Below, piece after piece: positions 9,205 through 17,302 of a stretch of 57,864 nucleotides of DNA. The stretch's first letter is position 1. Each line of letters begins with the position of its first letter. The DNA comes from CAZWKX01 sp964614095. Its GTDB lineage: Bacteria > Actinomycetota > Acidimicrobiia > Spongiisociales > UBA11373. A program made the position numbers and the translations under genes. The DNA is taken from NCBI GenBank assembly GCA_964614095.1, contig CAZTJO010000010.1, positions 1-57,864 of the forward strand, in the 5' to 3' direction. The notes below the pieces were generated by a model, which ran no database searches, was not told the origin of the DNA, and was given only the letters and a program-made list of their open reading frames with translations.

Positions 9205-10227
9205 TCACAATCTGGCGAACAGGCGGCGGGCCTGCTCCGCGGCCCGCGCCTTCACCTCGTCCGGGTCGACCCGGGTAGGCCGGCCTTCGTCCAGAACGAT
9301 GTCTCCCCCGATCTCGATGCGCCGCGGCCGCACCCCGGGTGTAAAGGCAAGGTGCCACGGATCCATGGGCTCATACGACCACGTCACCCGGTCCTCTCGG
9401 GTTTCGGGCATCAGGGCGCGCCCCGCCTCGAGCCAGCTCCACGCCGTCTCCGGGGTGGCGGTGACGTCGACGGATCGGTGCATGGCGTAGGCCAGACGGA
9501 ATTCTTCGAGCATGGCGGAGCCGTGCCCGTCCGAGCCGAGAGCCACCCGATTGGGGAAACGGAAGGGACGGGCGTAGCCAACGGCGTTGTTGAGGTTGGA
9601 GCGGGGGTTGTGCACGATGGTGCCGGGCAGGGTCTCCTGAAGGTGTACACAGTGCGCCAGCACCCAGTCGTCACCAGCCAGGGGACTCAGCCGGGCGGGC
9701 GCACCGGCGTCGATCTCCCCCTCGGCAACGTGGATGTGCACTCCTACCCCCAGCTCGGCGGCCAGCCCGGCCGCCGCCTCCAGGGTCTCGTCCTGGCAGG
9801 TGAAGGCGGCATGCACCCCCACCAGGCCCCGGCCCCCGGCTGCGATGAAACGACGGTTCTCCTCGAGACCCAACACGGCGGCTTCATGCCCGTGCCGATC
9901 GGTAATCCCGTAGGCGCAGCACACTCGCACCCCGACTTCGGCACAGGCGCCGGCGATGACGTCCAGCGACCCCTCGATGGCGTTGGGTGACTCGTGGTGA
10001 TCGATGATGCCGGTGGTGCCCTGCTCCAGCGCCTGCAGGGCGCCGAGCTGGGCCGACCAGCGGATCATCTCGAGATCGAGCGCGGCATCGAGCCGCCACC
10101 ACACCTGCTCAAGGATCTCGGGGAAACTTCCCGGCGCCTCCGGTGGCGCCGGCATGCCCCGGGCCACCGTCGAGTAGAGGTGGTGATGGGCATTCACCAG
10201 ACCCGGGGTGATGCGGGTCTCACTCAT
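9205..10227 (-). CDS. ssnA: SsnA-like amidohydrolase, N-terminally short
   Basis: This 340-residue metal-dependent amidohydrolase carries NAHHHLYS at residues 12-19 (metal ligands), WWRLDAALD, IIDHHESP, HIHVAEG and ALGSDGHGSAMLEEFRLA, all typical of SsnA/guanine-deaminase-like enzymes. Family members have about 440 residues with roughly 55 residues before the HxH motif; here only 13 precede it, so the N-terminal beta strands are missing. The start is well placed: ATG at 10227 has AAGGGAG upstream and the previous gene stops at 10229. SsnA is encoded with YgfK and molybdenum hydroxylases in purine/urate clusters. The exact reaction is not settled from sequence. Confidence 0.87.
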   Translation of the reverse strand: MSETRITPGLVNAHHHLYSTVARGMPAPPEAPGSFPEILEQVWWRLDAALDLEMIRWSAQLGALQALEQGTTGIIDHHESPNAIEGSLDVIAGACAEVGVRVCCAYGITDRHGHEAAVLGLEENRRFIAAGGRGLVGVHAAFTCQDETLEAAAGLAAELGVGVHIHVAEGEIDAGAPARLSPLAGDDWVLAHCVHLQETLPGTIVHNPRSNLNNAVGYARPFRFPNRVALGSDGHGSAMLEEFRLAYAMHRSVDVTATPETAWSWLEAGRALMPETREDRVTWSYEPMDPWHLAFTPGVRPRRIEIGGDIVLDEGRPTRVDPDEVKARAAEQARRLFARL

Positions 10228-10228
10228 G

Positions 10229-11701
10229 TCAACTCCCTTGGCCCAGCAGACCGACGGCGGCGTTGAACTCCTCGATCAGCTCATCGATACGCGGAGCCAG
10301 CCCTTGTACGGCCTCCCAGTAGCCGGGGTCGTTCCACTGCGCCTCTAGCTCGGCCAGCTCCTTCGCCTGCTGCTCGACCCAGGTGAAGTACTTCAAGTTG
10401 TGGATTCGTTTCCTGTCGTAGTAGCCCAGCTCGGCCATGTTGTCGGTGACGGCACCCAGCAGCCAGCGCTCGTGAGCCACCGCAGCAGTCACCTCGGTCA
10501 CGGAGCCTTGCTCCTGGCGCAGCTCGGCGATCCGGCTCTGGTACATCTCGGCAGAGTCGGTGAGAACGGTCACGACAACGTCGCCGGGCCCCAGCTCGTA
10601 ATAGCGAGCCAGCTTCACCGACGAGACCAGATTGGAGATGCTCGAGATGCCGAGCAACGGAAGTGCCGCGACGACCTCGGCGTCGACGCCGGCCGATTCC
10701 AGGTACCCGGCCCCGGCCTCCTCGTTGAACAGCCGCAGCAACGCCATGGGAGCGCTGTCGTCGATGGCCATCACCATGTCGGTGTTGCGCACGTTGTGAA
10801 TCCACGGAACGTGTTTGTCCCCGATGCCCTCGATACGATGCGCCCCGAAGCCGCCCAGCAGCAGCGTGGGGCACTGCAGCGCCTCGGAGGCGGCCACCTT
10901 CACCGCTGGATAGCGCTGTTTCAGCCAGTCACCGCAGGCGATTGTGCCCGCCGATCCGGTGCTCGAAACGAATCCGGCAAACCGGTCGCCGGGAGCCGAC
11001 ACCGCGGCCAGCACCTCGGCGACGGCAGGGCCGGTGACGGTGTAGTGCCACAGGTAATTCCCGAACTCGTCGAACTGATTGAAGATGACTACGTCCTCGC
11101 CCGAGCTGCGCAGCTCCCAGCACTTGTCGAAAATCTCCTTCACATTGCTTTCCGAGCCCGGCGTCATGATGACTTCTCCGGCCACCTGCTCCAGCCACTC
11201 GAAACGCTCCCGGCTCATGCCCTCGGGAAGGATGGCCACCGAATCACAGGCGAGCAGGTGAGCGTCGAAGGCGCCGCCGCGGCAGTAGTTGCCCGTCGAG
11301 GGCCACACCGCTTTCTGTGTGGTGGGATCAAACTGCCCGGTCACCAAACGCGGCACCAGGCAGCCAAAGGCGGCCCCCACCTTGTGGGCTCCGGTGGGAA
11401 ACCACTTGCCCACCAACCCGACGATCTTCGCCTCCACCCCGGTGAGCTGCGGCGGGAACTCGATGTAGTCGACCGGGCCGAAGCCGCCGCCGTGGGCAAT
11501 CGGCTCGTTGTGCCAAGTAATGCGCCACAGATTGAGCGGATCGAGGTCCCACAGCCCTACTTGACGCAGGCGCTCCACGATGCCGGAGGGAACGGCGGAG
11601 TGATCCACCATCTGGGCAAACGTGGGGATGGTGATGCCCTGCTCCCGCGCCCTGGATACGGTGCGTTTCAGGACATCGCGGTGCACGGTGAGATCGATCA
11701 T
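10229..11701 (-). CDS. PLP-dependent fold-type-II enzyme (TrpB-like lysine motif), function unassigned
   Basis: This 490-residue protein has a PLP-attachment motif FPTGAHKVGAAFG with the lysine at about residue 107, similar to the TGAHK of tryptophan synthase beta. A phosphate-binding STGSAGT loop lies at about residues 244-250. It is longer than diaminopropionate ammonia-lyase (about 400) and does not share its usual motif. Proteins like it are usually annotated only as PLP-dependent beta-family proteins. Its ATG overlaps the stop of the threonine-synthase-like gene (ATGA), so the two are translationally coupled. In this setting it may deaminate an amino-acid product of ring opening (inference). 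Confidence 0.8.
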   Translation of the reverse strand: MIDLTVHRDVLKRTVSRAREQGITIPTFAQMVDHSAVPSGIVERLRQVGLWDLDPLNLWRITWHNEPIAHGGGFGPVDYIEFPPQLTGVEAKIVGLVGKWFPTGAHKVGAAFGCLVPRLVTGQFDPTTQKAVWPSTGNYCRGGAFDAHLLACDSVAILPEGMSRERFEWLEQVAGEVIMTPGSESNVKEIFDKCWELRSSGEDVVIFNQFDEFGNYLWHYTVTGPAVAEVLAAVSAPGDRFAGFVSSTGSAGTIACGDWLKQRYPAVKVAASEALQCPTLLLGGFGAHRIEGIGDKHVPWIHNVRNTDMVMAIDDSAPMALLRLFNEEAGAGYLESAGVDAEVVAALPLLGISSISNLVSSVKLARYYELGPGDVVVTVLTDSAEMYQSRIAELRQEQGSVTEVTAAVAHERWLLGAVTDNMAELGYYDRKRIHNLKYFTWVEQQAKELAELEAQWNDPGYWEAVQGLAPRIDELIEEFNAAVGLLGQGS

Positions 11702-12960
11702 GGTCCTTCCTTCTCTGCCAGGGCTCGCTCCAGATCGTCGAGGGTTGCTGAGATGAGAATCGGCGCCGCGCCCATACGCTCGGCGGCCCGGCGAGCGGCA
11801 GCCACGTTCTTGAGGCCGTTTCCGGTGTTGAGCACCACCACCTCGTCGTCATTTCCGACGAGCCCTTGCTCCACGGCGACGATCAGGCCGGCGTACGCCG
11901 CCGCCGCCGCCGGCTCGCCGAATACGCCCGACGCCCGGGCCAGGGCGGGGATGGCGTCCAGGATCTCCTCGTCGTCGACGGTCACAAAAGCGCCTCCGGT
12001 CTCGGTCACCGCCGCCATGGCCTTGAGCCGGTCACGAGGCAGTCCGGAGGCAATGCCGTCGGCGATGGTCTCCGCAGGGGCGGGCGGCTTGGTCAATACG
12101 TCTTCGCCCCGCTCCCAGGCTTGCGCTAGGTAGCTGCTGCCCGCCGCCTGTACCCCTAAGAGGCGGGGCACACGCTCTATCCAGCCCATGGCGAGGAGAT
12201 CCCTGAACCCCTTGTGCAGCCCGCCGATGATGCAGCCGTCGCCGACGCCGACAAACACCGCATCGGGGACCGTCCATCCCAGCTGCTCGCTCAGCTCGTA
12301 GGCGGCGGTCTTTTTGCCTTCGCTCATGTATGGGTTCATGCCGGTGTTGCGGTTGTACCAGCCGTGGGCGGCGGCGGCCTGCAGGCACAACTCGAAAGCA
12401 TCGTCGTAGCTGCCGTCGACTGAGAACACCGTCGACCCGTAGACCAGCAATTGTGCCACCTTGGCCGGAGGCGCCGAGGCCGGCACGAAGATGACGTTGG
12501 GCCGGCCGGTGCTGGCACAGATGCCGCTCAGGGCTGCGGCGGCATTGCCCGTGCTCGCGGTGGTGATGATCCTGTAGCCGCGTTCTTCAGCCTTGACCAC
12601 AGCCATGGCGCTCGCCCGATCTTTGAGCGAGGCGGTGGGTTGGCGCCCCTCGTCCTTCACCCAAACCCGAGCCAGCCCCAGCTCGCCGGCGATACGAGGG
12701 GCGTCGTAGAGCGGGGTATCACCCACCAGCAGCGGAGGAACCGTGGCATCGGCCCGCACCGGCAGCAGAGGCCGAAAACGCCACATGCCTCGCTCCGGCG
12801 AAGCGGCCACCGACTCCCGGGTGGCGGCGACGCGCTCGTAGTCGTAAACGATGTCGACCACTCCGTTGGCGGGTCCGTGCTTCGGGCAAACGTATTCGAT
12901 CTCGTCCGGGCCGTACTCGGTCCCGCAGATCAGGCAGCGCAGGTGCAGCACGTGCTCCAT
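11698..12960 (-). CDS. threonine-synthase-like PLP enzyme with N-terminal zinc ribbon
   Basis: This 420-residue fold-II PLP enzyme has the ThrC-type attachment motif QPTASLKDRA (lysine about 113) and a phosphate-binding loop around GVGDGCIIGG. An N-terminal zinc ribbon carries C9, C12, C25 and H28. Threonine synthase releases phosphate from phosphohomoserine to make threonine, but no hom or thrB is near and the gene lies inside a catabolic operon. A lyase acting on diaminopropionate or another beta-substituted amino acid is therefore equally possible. It overlaps the carbamate kinase stop by one base (TGATG). Confidence 0.82.
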   Translation of the reverse strand: MEHVLHLRCLICGTEYGPDEIEYVCPKHGPANGVVDIVYDYERVAATRESVAASPERGMWRFRPLLPVRADATVPPLLVGDTPLYDAPRIAGELGLARVWVKDEGRQPTASLKDRASAMAVVKAEERGYRIITTASTGNAAAALSGICASTGRPNVIFVPASAPPAKVAQLLVYGSTVFSVDGSYDDAFELCLQAAAAHGWYNRNTGMNPYMSEGKKTAAYELSEQLGWTVPDAVFVGVGDGCIIGGLHKGFRDLLAMGWIERVPRLLGVQAAGSSYLAQAWERGEDVLTKPPAPAETIADGIASGLPRDRLKAMAAVTETGGAFVTVDDEEILDAIPALARASGVFGEPAAAAAYAGLIVAVEQGLVGNDDEVVVLNTGNGLKNVAAARRAAERMGAAPILISATLDDLERALAEKEGP

Positions 12961-13904
12961 CAGCGCACGATCCTGGTGCCGGTCTTCCCGTCTATCGCCT
13001 GCTCCAGGCTCTCGGCATTGGTGATGATCACCTCGCCGCCGCCGCTCTCGAGATACTCGATGCAGGCTCTGACTTTCGGGGCCATGCTGCCGGCAGCAAA
13101 ATGCCCGCCTTCAAGCAAGTATTGCTCCGCCTCGGCCATGGTGAGCTGGTCCACCCAGCGCTGCTCGGGTTTGCCCCAGTCGAGCGCCACCTTTTCCACG
13201 CCGGTGGTGATGACAAGCAGGTCGGCGCCGATCTCGGAGGCGAGGAGGGCCGAGGCCGGGTCCTTATCGATCACCGCCTCCACCCCATGCAGATTGCCCT
13301 CGGCATCGCACACCACGGGCACGCCCCCTCCGCCGACGGCAATAACCACAAACCCGGCGTCCATGAGCATCTTCACCGCCGCCACCTCGATGATGCGCAC
13401 CGGAGCCGGTGAGGGCACCACACGCCGCCAGCCCCGCCCTGCGTCCTCGACAACGTGCCATCCCTCGCCACGCCGGACCCCGGCCATCTCCTCATCCATA
13501 AACGATCCAATCGGTTTGGCCGGGCGCACCCAGGCCGGGTCGTCGGGATGCACCTCCACCTGGGTAACCACCGTGGTCACCTCGGTGTGATCGCCGAGGC
13601 GGCGGAGATCGTTGACCAGATTCTGCTGTAGGGCGTAGCCGATGGCGCCCTGGGTATCGGCACCACACACGTCGAGGGGAATCTCGTGAAGCTCGTGGCG
13701 GGCCAGCTCGGAGCGACGCAGGATGAAGCCGACCTGGGGGCCGTTCCCGTGGGTCACTGCAAGCTCCCACCCTGCGACTACGAGGTTGGCGAGGTGATCG
13801 GTGGTCTCCGACATGGCCCGGTACTGGTCCTTGACGGTGGCGTGGAGCCGGTCCCGAATGAGGGCATTGCCCCCAATGGCAATGACTGCTCTCTTGTCGC
13901 CCAC
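12960..13904 (-). CDS. carbamate kinase (ArcC/YqeA-like)
   Basis: This 314-residue amino-acid-kinase-family enzyme starts with the nucleotide motif IAIGGNAL and has HGNGPQVG and the AVGGGGVPV loop typical of carbamate kinase. It converts carbamoyl phosphate and ADP to ATP, ammonia and CO2 in the catabolic direction. Its place directly after two carbamoyltransferases supports substrate-level ATP formation from carbamoyl phosphate. The GTG start has a strong GGAGGTGA site 5 nt upstream. The equivalent E. coli gene in the yge locus is yqeA. Confidence 0.93.
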   Translation of the reverse strand: MGDKRAVIAIGGNALIRDRLHATVKDQYRAMSETTDHLANLVVAGWELAVTHGNGPQVGFILRRSELARHELHEIPLDVCGADTQGAIGYALQQNLVNDLRRLGDHTEVTTVVTQVEVHPDDPAWVRPAKPIGSFMDEEMAGVRRGEGWHVVEDAGRGWRRVVPSPAPVRIIEVAAVKMLMDAGFVVIAVGGGGVPVVCDAEGNLHGVEAVIDKDPASALLASEIGADLLVITTGVEKVALDWGKPEQRWVDQLTMAEAEQYLLEGGHFAAGSMAPKVRACIEYLESGGGEVIITNAESLEQAIDGKTGTRIVR

Positions 13905-13938
13905 TTGGTCACCTCCGGCCTGAGGGGCGCACCGGCGG

Positions 13939-14892
13939 CTACATGGTCAGCGCCATGACCGCCTTCTGAACGTGGAGGCGGTTCTCCGCCTCGTCGTAGA
14001 CAACACTCTGCGGGCCGTCGATGACGGCGTCCGCCACCTCGATGTTGCGGTCCGCGGGCAGACAGTGCATGTAGATGGCGTCATCCTGCGCCAGCGCCAT
14101 TCGCCGCTCGTCGCAGATCCAATCCTCGTACGCGGTGCCCGCGTCTGCAGAGGTCACCAGGCTGCCCCAAGACTTCGGGTACACCACATCGGCTCCCTCG
14201 AACCCGGCATCAAAATCCTCCGCTACCTCCAACGATCCGCCCGACTCCCGGGCGTTGGCCTCGGCCTGCTCCAGGGCCTCGGGGGTGAGCCGGAACTCGG
14301 GAGGCCGGGTGAGGCGCACATTCATGCCGTAGCGGGTCAGCAGGAGGATGAGGCTCTGCGGCACGCTCAGCGGCTTCTGATAGGAGGTCGCATAGGCATA
14401 CGACACGTTGACGGTGACGCCGCGTGGATCACCCTTCTTCTCGATGATGGTGAGCAGATCGGCCAGCACCTGGAAGGGGTGGTACAGCTCACACTGCATG
14501 TTGAGCACCGGAACCGGTGAGGCCTCGGCCACCTCACGCATGTACCGGTTGCCCAGGCCCCAATCCACCTGGCGGATGGCGATGCCGTCGTTGTAGCGCC
14601 CCAGGATCTGGCCTATCTCCTTGGCGGTGTCGCCGTGGGCGATCTGGGTGGTGCGAGATTCGATGAATTGGGCGTGTCCGCCCAGCTGGGCCATGCCCGC
14701 CTCGAAGGAGACCCGGGTGCGGGTGCTCGAGAAGAAAAAGAGCATGGCGAGCACCTTGTCACGCAGCAGAGCGTGGGGCTCGCCGCGGGCGCGCCGCCCC
14801 TTGAGGTCGGCGGCCAGCTCCAGCACCGCGTCTATCTCCTGCTTGGTCCACTCCTGGGTGGTAATGAGGTCACGTCCACGAAGCGTCTCCAC
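13939..14892 (-). CDS. YgeW-like ornithine-carbamoyltransferase-family enzyme
   Basis: This protein of about 317 residues has the carbamoyl-phosphate motif SSTRTRVSF, a CELYHPFQ segment and the HCLP active-site motif (MHCLPADR). The ornithine-binding SMG loop expected in true OTCase is not visible; VVYPKSWGSL stands in its place, as I recall for the YgeW/acetylornithine branch. It may phosphorolyse a ureido compound to carbamoyl phosphate (inference). I chose GTG at 14892 because a GGAGGGGAGAG site precedes it; the ATG at 14907, right after the previous stop, has none. Carbamate kinase follows 34 nt downstream. Confidence 0.88.
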   Translation of the reverse strand: METLRGRDLITTQEWTKQEIDAVLELAADLKGRRARGEPHALLRDKVLAMLFFFSSTRTRVSFEAGMAQLGGHAQFIESRTTQIAHGDTAKEIGQILGRYNDGIAIRQVDWGLGNRYMREVAEASPVPVLNMQCELYHPFQVLADLLTIIEKKGDPRGVTVNVSYAYATSYQKPLSVPQSLILLLTRYGMNVRLTRPPEFRLTPEALEQAEANARESGGSLEVAEDFDAGFEGADVVYPKSWGSLVTSADAGTAYEDWICDERRMALAQDDAIYMHCLPADRNIEVADAVIDGPQSVVYDEAENRLHVQKAVMALTM

Positions 14893-14907
14893 GGCTCTCC
14901 CCTCCAT

Positions 14908-15861
14908 CTATTCGACCGCGCCCATAATGAGCGCCAGCAGCGCCATGCGCATGACAACACCGTTGAAGGCCTCCTCCCAGTATCGGGCGTAGGGGGTGTC
15001 ATCGACATCAGAGGACAGCTCGTCCATCCGGGGCAGAGAGTGCAGGACTATGGCGCCCTTCTTGGCCTGCTTCTGCAGCAGGTCCTTGGTGACTTTGTAG
15101 TTGTCCGGGGTCAGCCCTTTTTCGCCACCGGCCTCCTCGCGGCTCTTGGTGTAGTCGGCCTGCACCACCGGCTCCATGTAGACGACATCGGCTTCGGCGA
15201 TCGCCTCGGCGACGTGATCGACCTCACGAAAGGCCAGCCCGCGCGAGGTCAGCTCGGCCCTGGACTCATCGGTGAGCGACATCTCCTCGGGCGAGATGAA
15301 CACGGCCGCCGCATCAAACTCGCTGAGCGCATATCCCAGCGAGTGCATGGTGCGCATGCGCATGTCGCCGATGCAGACGAAAGTGAGGCCCTCCACCCTC
15401 CCCACCTCGCGGAGCACGGTGTAGAGATCGGTGAGCACCTGGGTGGGATGTTCACCCCAGCCGTCGCCGGCGTTGATGACCGGGATGTCCGCCCAGCGTG
15501 CCGCCTCCGCCGGTGCACCCTGCAGAAAGTGGCGCATGACGATGGCGTCGCCGTAGTGCTCCAGCATCTTGACCGTGTCCTTGATCGACTCCTGGTAGAA
15601 GTCCCCGGCCCGGGTCATCTTGGGATCGGCGAAACCGACCACACGGCCGCCGAGACGGTGCATGGCCGCCTCATGGGCCAGGCGAGTACGCGTCGACGGT
15701 TGGTAGAAGGCGGTGACCAGCGTCTTGGCGGCGAGCATGTCGGCGTTCTCATGGGTGCGGGCAATGGGCTCGAGGCGATCACACACCGCAAAGATGTGCT
15801 CATATTCGGCGCGCTCCATCTCCTTGAGAGACAGGATGTCGCGCCCGGCAAAGCTGGTCAT
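14908..15861 (-). CDS. aspartate/ornithine carbamoyltransferase-family enzyme
   Basis: This 317-residue protein has QPSTRTRLAHEAAM (carbamoyl-phosphate loop), DAIVMRHF, GDGWGEHPTQ (the HPTQ motif of the family), GDMRMRTMHSL and VLHSLPR. These lean toward the aspartate carbamoyltransferase (PyrB) side, but no other pyrimidine gene is near and it heads the catabolic operon. The ATG at 15861 has a GGAGG site at 7-nt spacing; longer upstream starts lack one and would run into the divergent promoter region. Having two distinct carbamoyltransferases in one operon is notable. Confidence 0.88.
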   Translation of the reverse strand: MTSFAGRDILSLKEMERAEYEHIFAVCDRLEPIARTHENADMLAAKTLVTAFYQPSTRTRLAHEAAMHRLGGRVVGFADPKMTRAGDFYQESIKDTVKMLEHYGDAIVMRHFLQGAPAEAARWADIPVINAGDGWGEHPTQVLTDLYTVLREVGRVEGLTFVCIGDMRMRTMHSLGYALSEFDAAAVFISPEEMSLTDESRAELTSRGLAFREVDHVAEAIAEADVVYMEPVVQADYTKSREEAGGEKGLTPDNYKVTKDLLQKQAKKGAIVLHSLPRMDELSSDVDDTPYARYWEEAFNGVVMRMALLALIMGAVE

Positions 15862-15989
15862 CGCCAAACCTCCGCAACTCGGCTCCGCCAGTGTCGCAGC
15901 GCCGGCGGCTCTATGCCACGGGTCTCCGATCGCCCTTCCGCCGCCAGAAGACCCCGGCGTGAAGGCGCCGCCTTCCATAGAGTGATGCT
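15862..15989. promoter_or_regulatory. divergent promoter region of the two catabolic operons, with leaderless xdhB start
   Basis: These 128 nt separate the minus-strand carbamoyltransferase operon from the plus-strand molybdenum-hydroxylase operon. On the plus strand a TANNNT -10 element (TAGAGT, 15978-15983) lies 6 nt before the ATG at 15990 and there is no ribosome-binding site, which fits a leaderless transcript as is common in actinobacteria. For the minus strand only the ribosome-binding site is clear. I see no obvious palindromic operator. A shared control region is likely. Confidence 0.5.
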
Positions 15990-16832
15990 ATGTCGGTTGC
16001 CGGCGCCAGCACATATCTGCGACCGCAGACTCTCGCCGAAGCCTTCGGCGCCCTCGGACCGGACGTGATCCCGGTCGCCGGGGGCACCGATGTGATCCTG
16101 CATGCCCCGGTGGGCATACACACACTGCTCGACCTGTCGGCACTCCCCCTCGACTATATCCGGGAGCGGAACGGCTTTGCCGTCGGCGCTATGACCACCC
16201 TGACCGGCATGCTCGAGCACCCAGGCCTCGCCGCTCACCTCGACGGGGTGCTGGCCGAGACCTTGGCGCACGTCGGCACCTCGCTGCTCCGCAACCTGGC
16301 CACCATCGGCGGCCATCTCGCCCGAGGCCGCCTCTCCGACATAGTGCCCACACTTCTTGCCCTGGACGCCACCGTCACCGTATTCGACGGCAAGCCGCGC
16401 ACCCTGCCTCTGGCCAAGTACTACGCCGACGGGTTGAACCGGAAGCGCCATCTGCTCACCGAGGTCAGTGTGCCCGAGGCCGGGCCCGATACTGCAGCCG
16501 GGTTCCTCAAACTCTCCCGCACCTTCTTCGACATGGCCCTGGTCAATTGCGCTTGCTCGGTGCGGCTCAAAGGCGATCGAGTGGCCGCCTCCCGGATCGT
16601 CGTTGGTGAGACCCCTGCTCTCGGCGCCTCGGCGCCCTCCGCCGAGGAGGTGCTCACCGGAGGCACCCTCGACGCCGACACCATCGCCGCAGCCGCCTCG
16701 GCCGCCGCCGAGTCGATCGAGTTCGGCACCGATTCCAGGGCCAGCGCCGAATACCGGAAGGTATTGGCCGCGGTAGCGGTGCGCCGCGTCCTCAACGCGA
16801 TCCGAAACCGATTCGAGGAGCGCCGACGATGA
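15990..16832 (+). CDS. xanthine-dehydrogenase-family FAD-binding subunit (XdhB/YgfM-like)
   Basis: This 280-residue protein has the FAD-binding pattern of the CoxM/XdhB family: PVAGGTDVILH near residue 30 and ATIGGHLARG near residue 105, followed by the C-terminal CO-dehydrogenase flavoprotein domain. It passes electrons from the 2Fe-2S subunit to FAD. The ATG at 15990 has no ribosome-binding site but follows a good -10 element, suggesting leaderless translation. Its stop overlaps the next start (ATGA). E. coli ygfM is the comparable gene beside ssnA and xdhD. Confidence 0.92.
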   Translation: MSVAGASTYLRPQTLAEAFGALGPDVIPVAGGTDVILHAPVGIHTLLDLSALPLDYIRERNGFAVGAMTTLTGMLEHPGLAAHLDGVLAETLAHVGTSLLRNLATIGGHLARGRLSDIVPTLLALDATVTVFDGKPRTLPLAKYYADGLNRKRHLLTEVSVPEAGPDTAAGFLKLSRTFFDMALVNCACSVRLKGDRVAASRIVVGETPALGASAPSAEEVLTGGTLDADTIAAAASAAAESIEFGTDSRASAEYRKVLAAVAVRRVLNAIRNRFEERRR

Positions 16833-17302
16833 ACATCGATTTCACCGTCAACGGGCGGGCCTGGGGGGTCGAGATCGCCCCCGGCGAGAGCCTCATGGAG
16901 CTGCTGCGGCGCCTGGGCTACAAGAGTGTGAAGAACGGATGCAACAACGGCGACTGCGGCTCGTGCACCGTGCTGCTGAACGGCCGCGCGGTGAACTCCT
17001 GCCTCGTTCTTGCCGCCAAGGCCGATGGCGCCGCCATCGGCACCATCGAAGGCCTCACCGCCGGCGGCGAGTTGCACCCGCTGCAGCGCACCGCACTCGA
17101 CCTGGGAGCGGTGCAGTGCGGGTTCTGCACCCCAGGCATGCTTTTGTTGGCAGCCGACCTGCTTGCCGCCAACCCCCGCCTCGATGAAGCCGAACTGCGG
17201 CGCGAACTCTCCGGCAACTACTGCCGCTGCACCGGGTATGTGAAACAGGTGGAGGCGATCCTGGCCGCAGCAGCCGAGATGCGGGAGGCGGCCGGTGCCT
17301 GA
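16829..17302 (+). CDS. xanthine-dehydrogenase-family 2Fe-2S subunit (XdhC/CoxS-like)
   Basis: This 157-residue ferredoxin-type subunit has all eight cysteines of the family. C38, C43, C46 and C58 form the plant-type cluster site. C97, C100, C132 and C134 form the second cluster in the alpha-helical domain (QCGFCTPGM and YCRCTGY). It bridges the molybdenum subunit and the flavin subunit. It overlaps the flavin-subunit gene by 4 nt and the large-subunit gene by 8 nt, so the three are translationally coupled. Confidence 0.95.
   Translation: MNIDFTVNGRAWGVEIAPGESLMELLRRLGYKSVKNGCNNGDCGSCTVLLNGRAVNSCLVLAAKADGAAIGTIEGLTAGGELHPLQRTALDLGAVQCGFCTPGMLLLAADLLAANPRLDEAELRRELSGNYCRCTGYVKQVEAILAAAAEMREAAGA

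Noticed and set aside
14892..14907. ATG at 14907 as start of the YgeW-like gene
   Set aside because: It directly follows the previous stop without a ribosome-binding site, while GTG at 14892 has a strong one; the extra residues are not conserved-looking.
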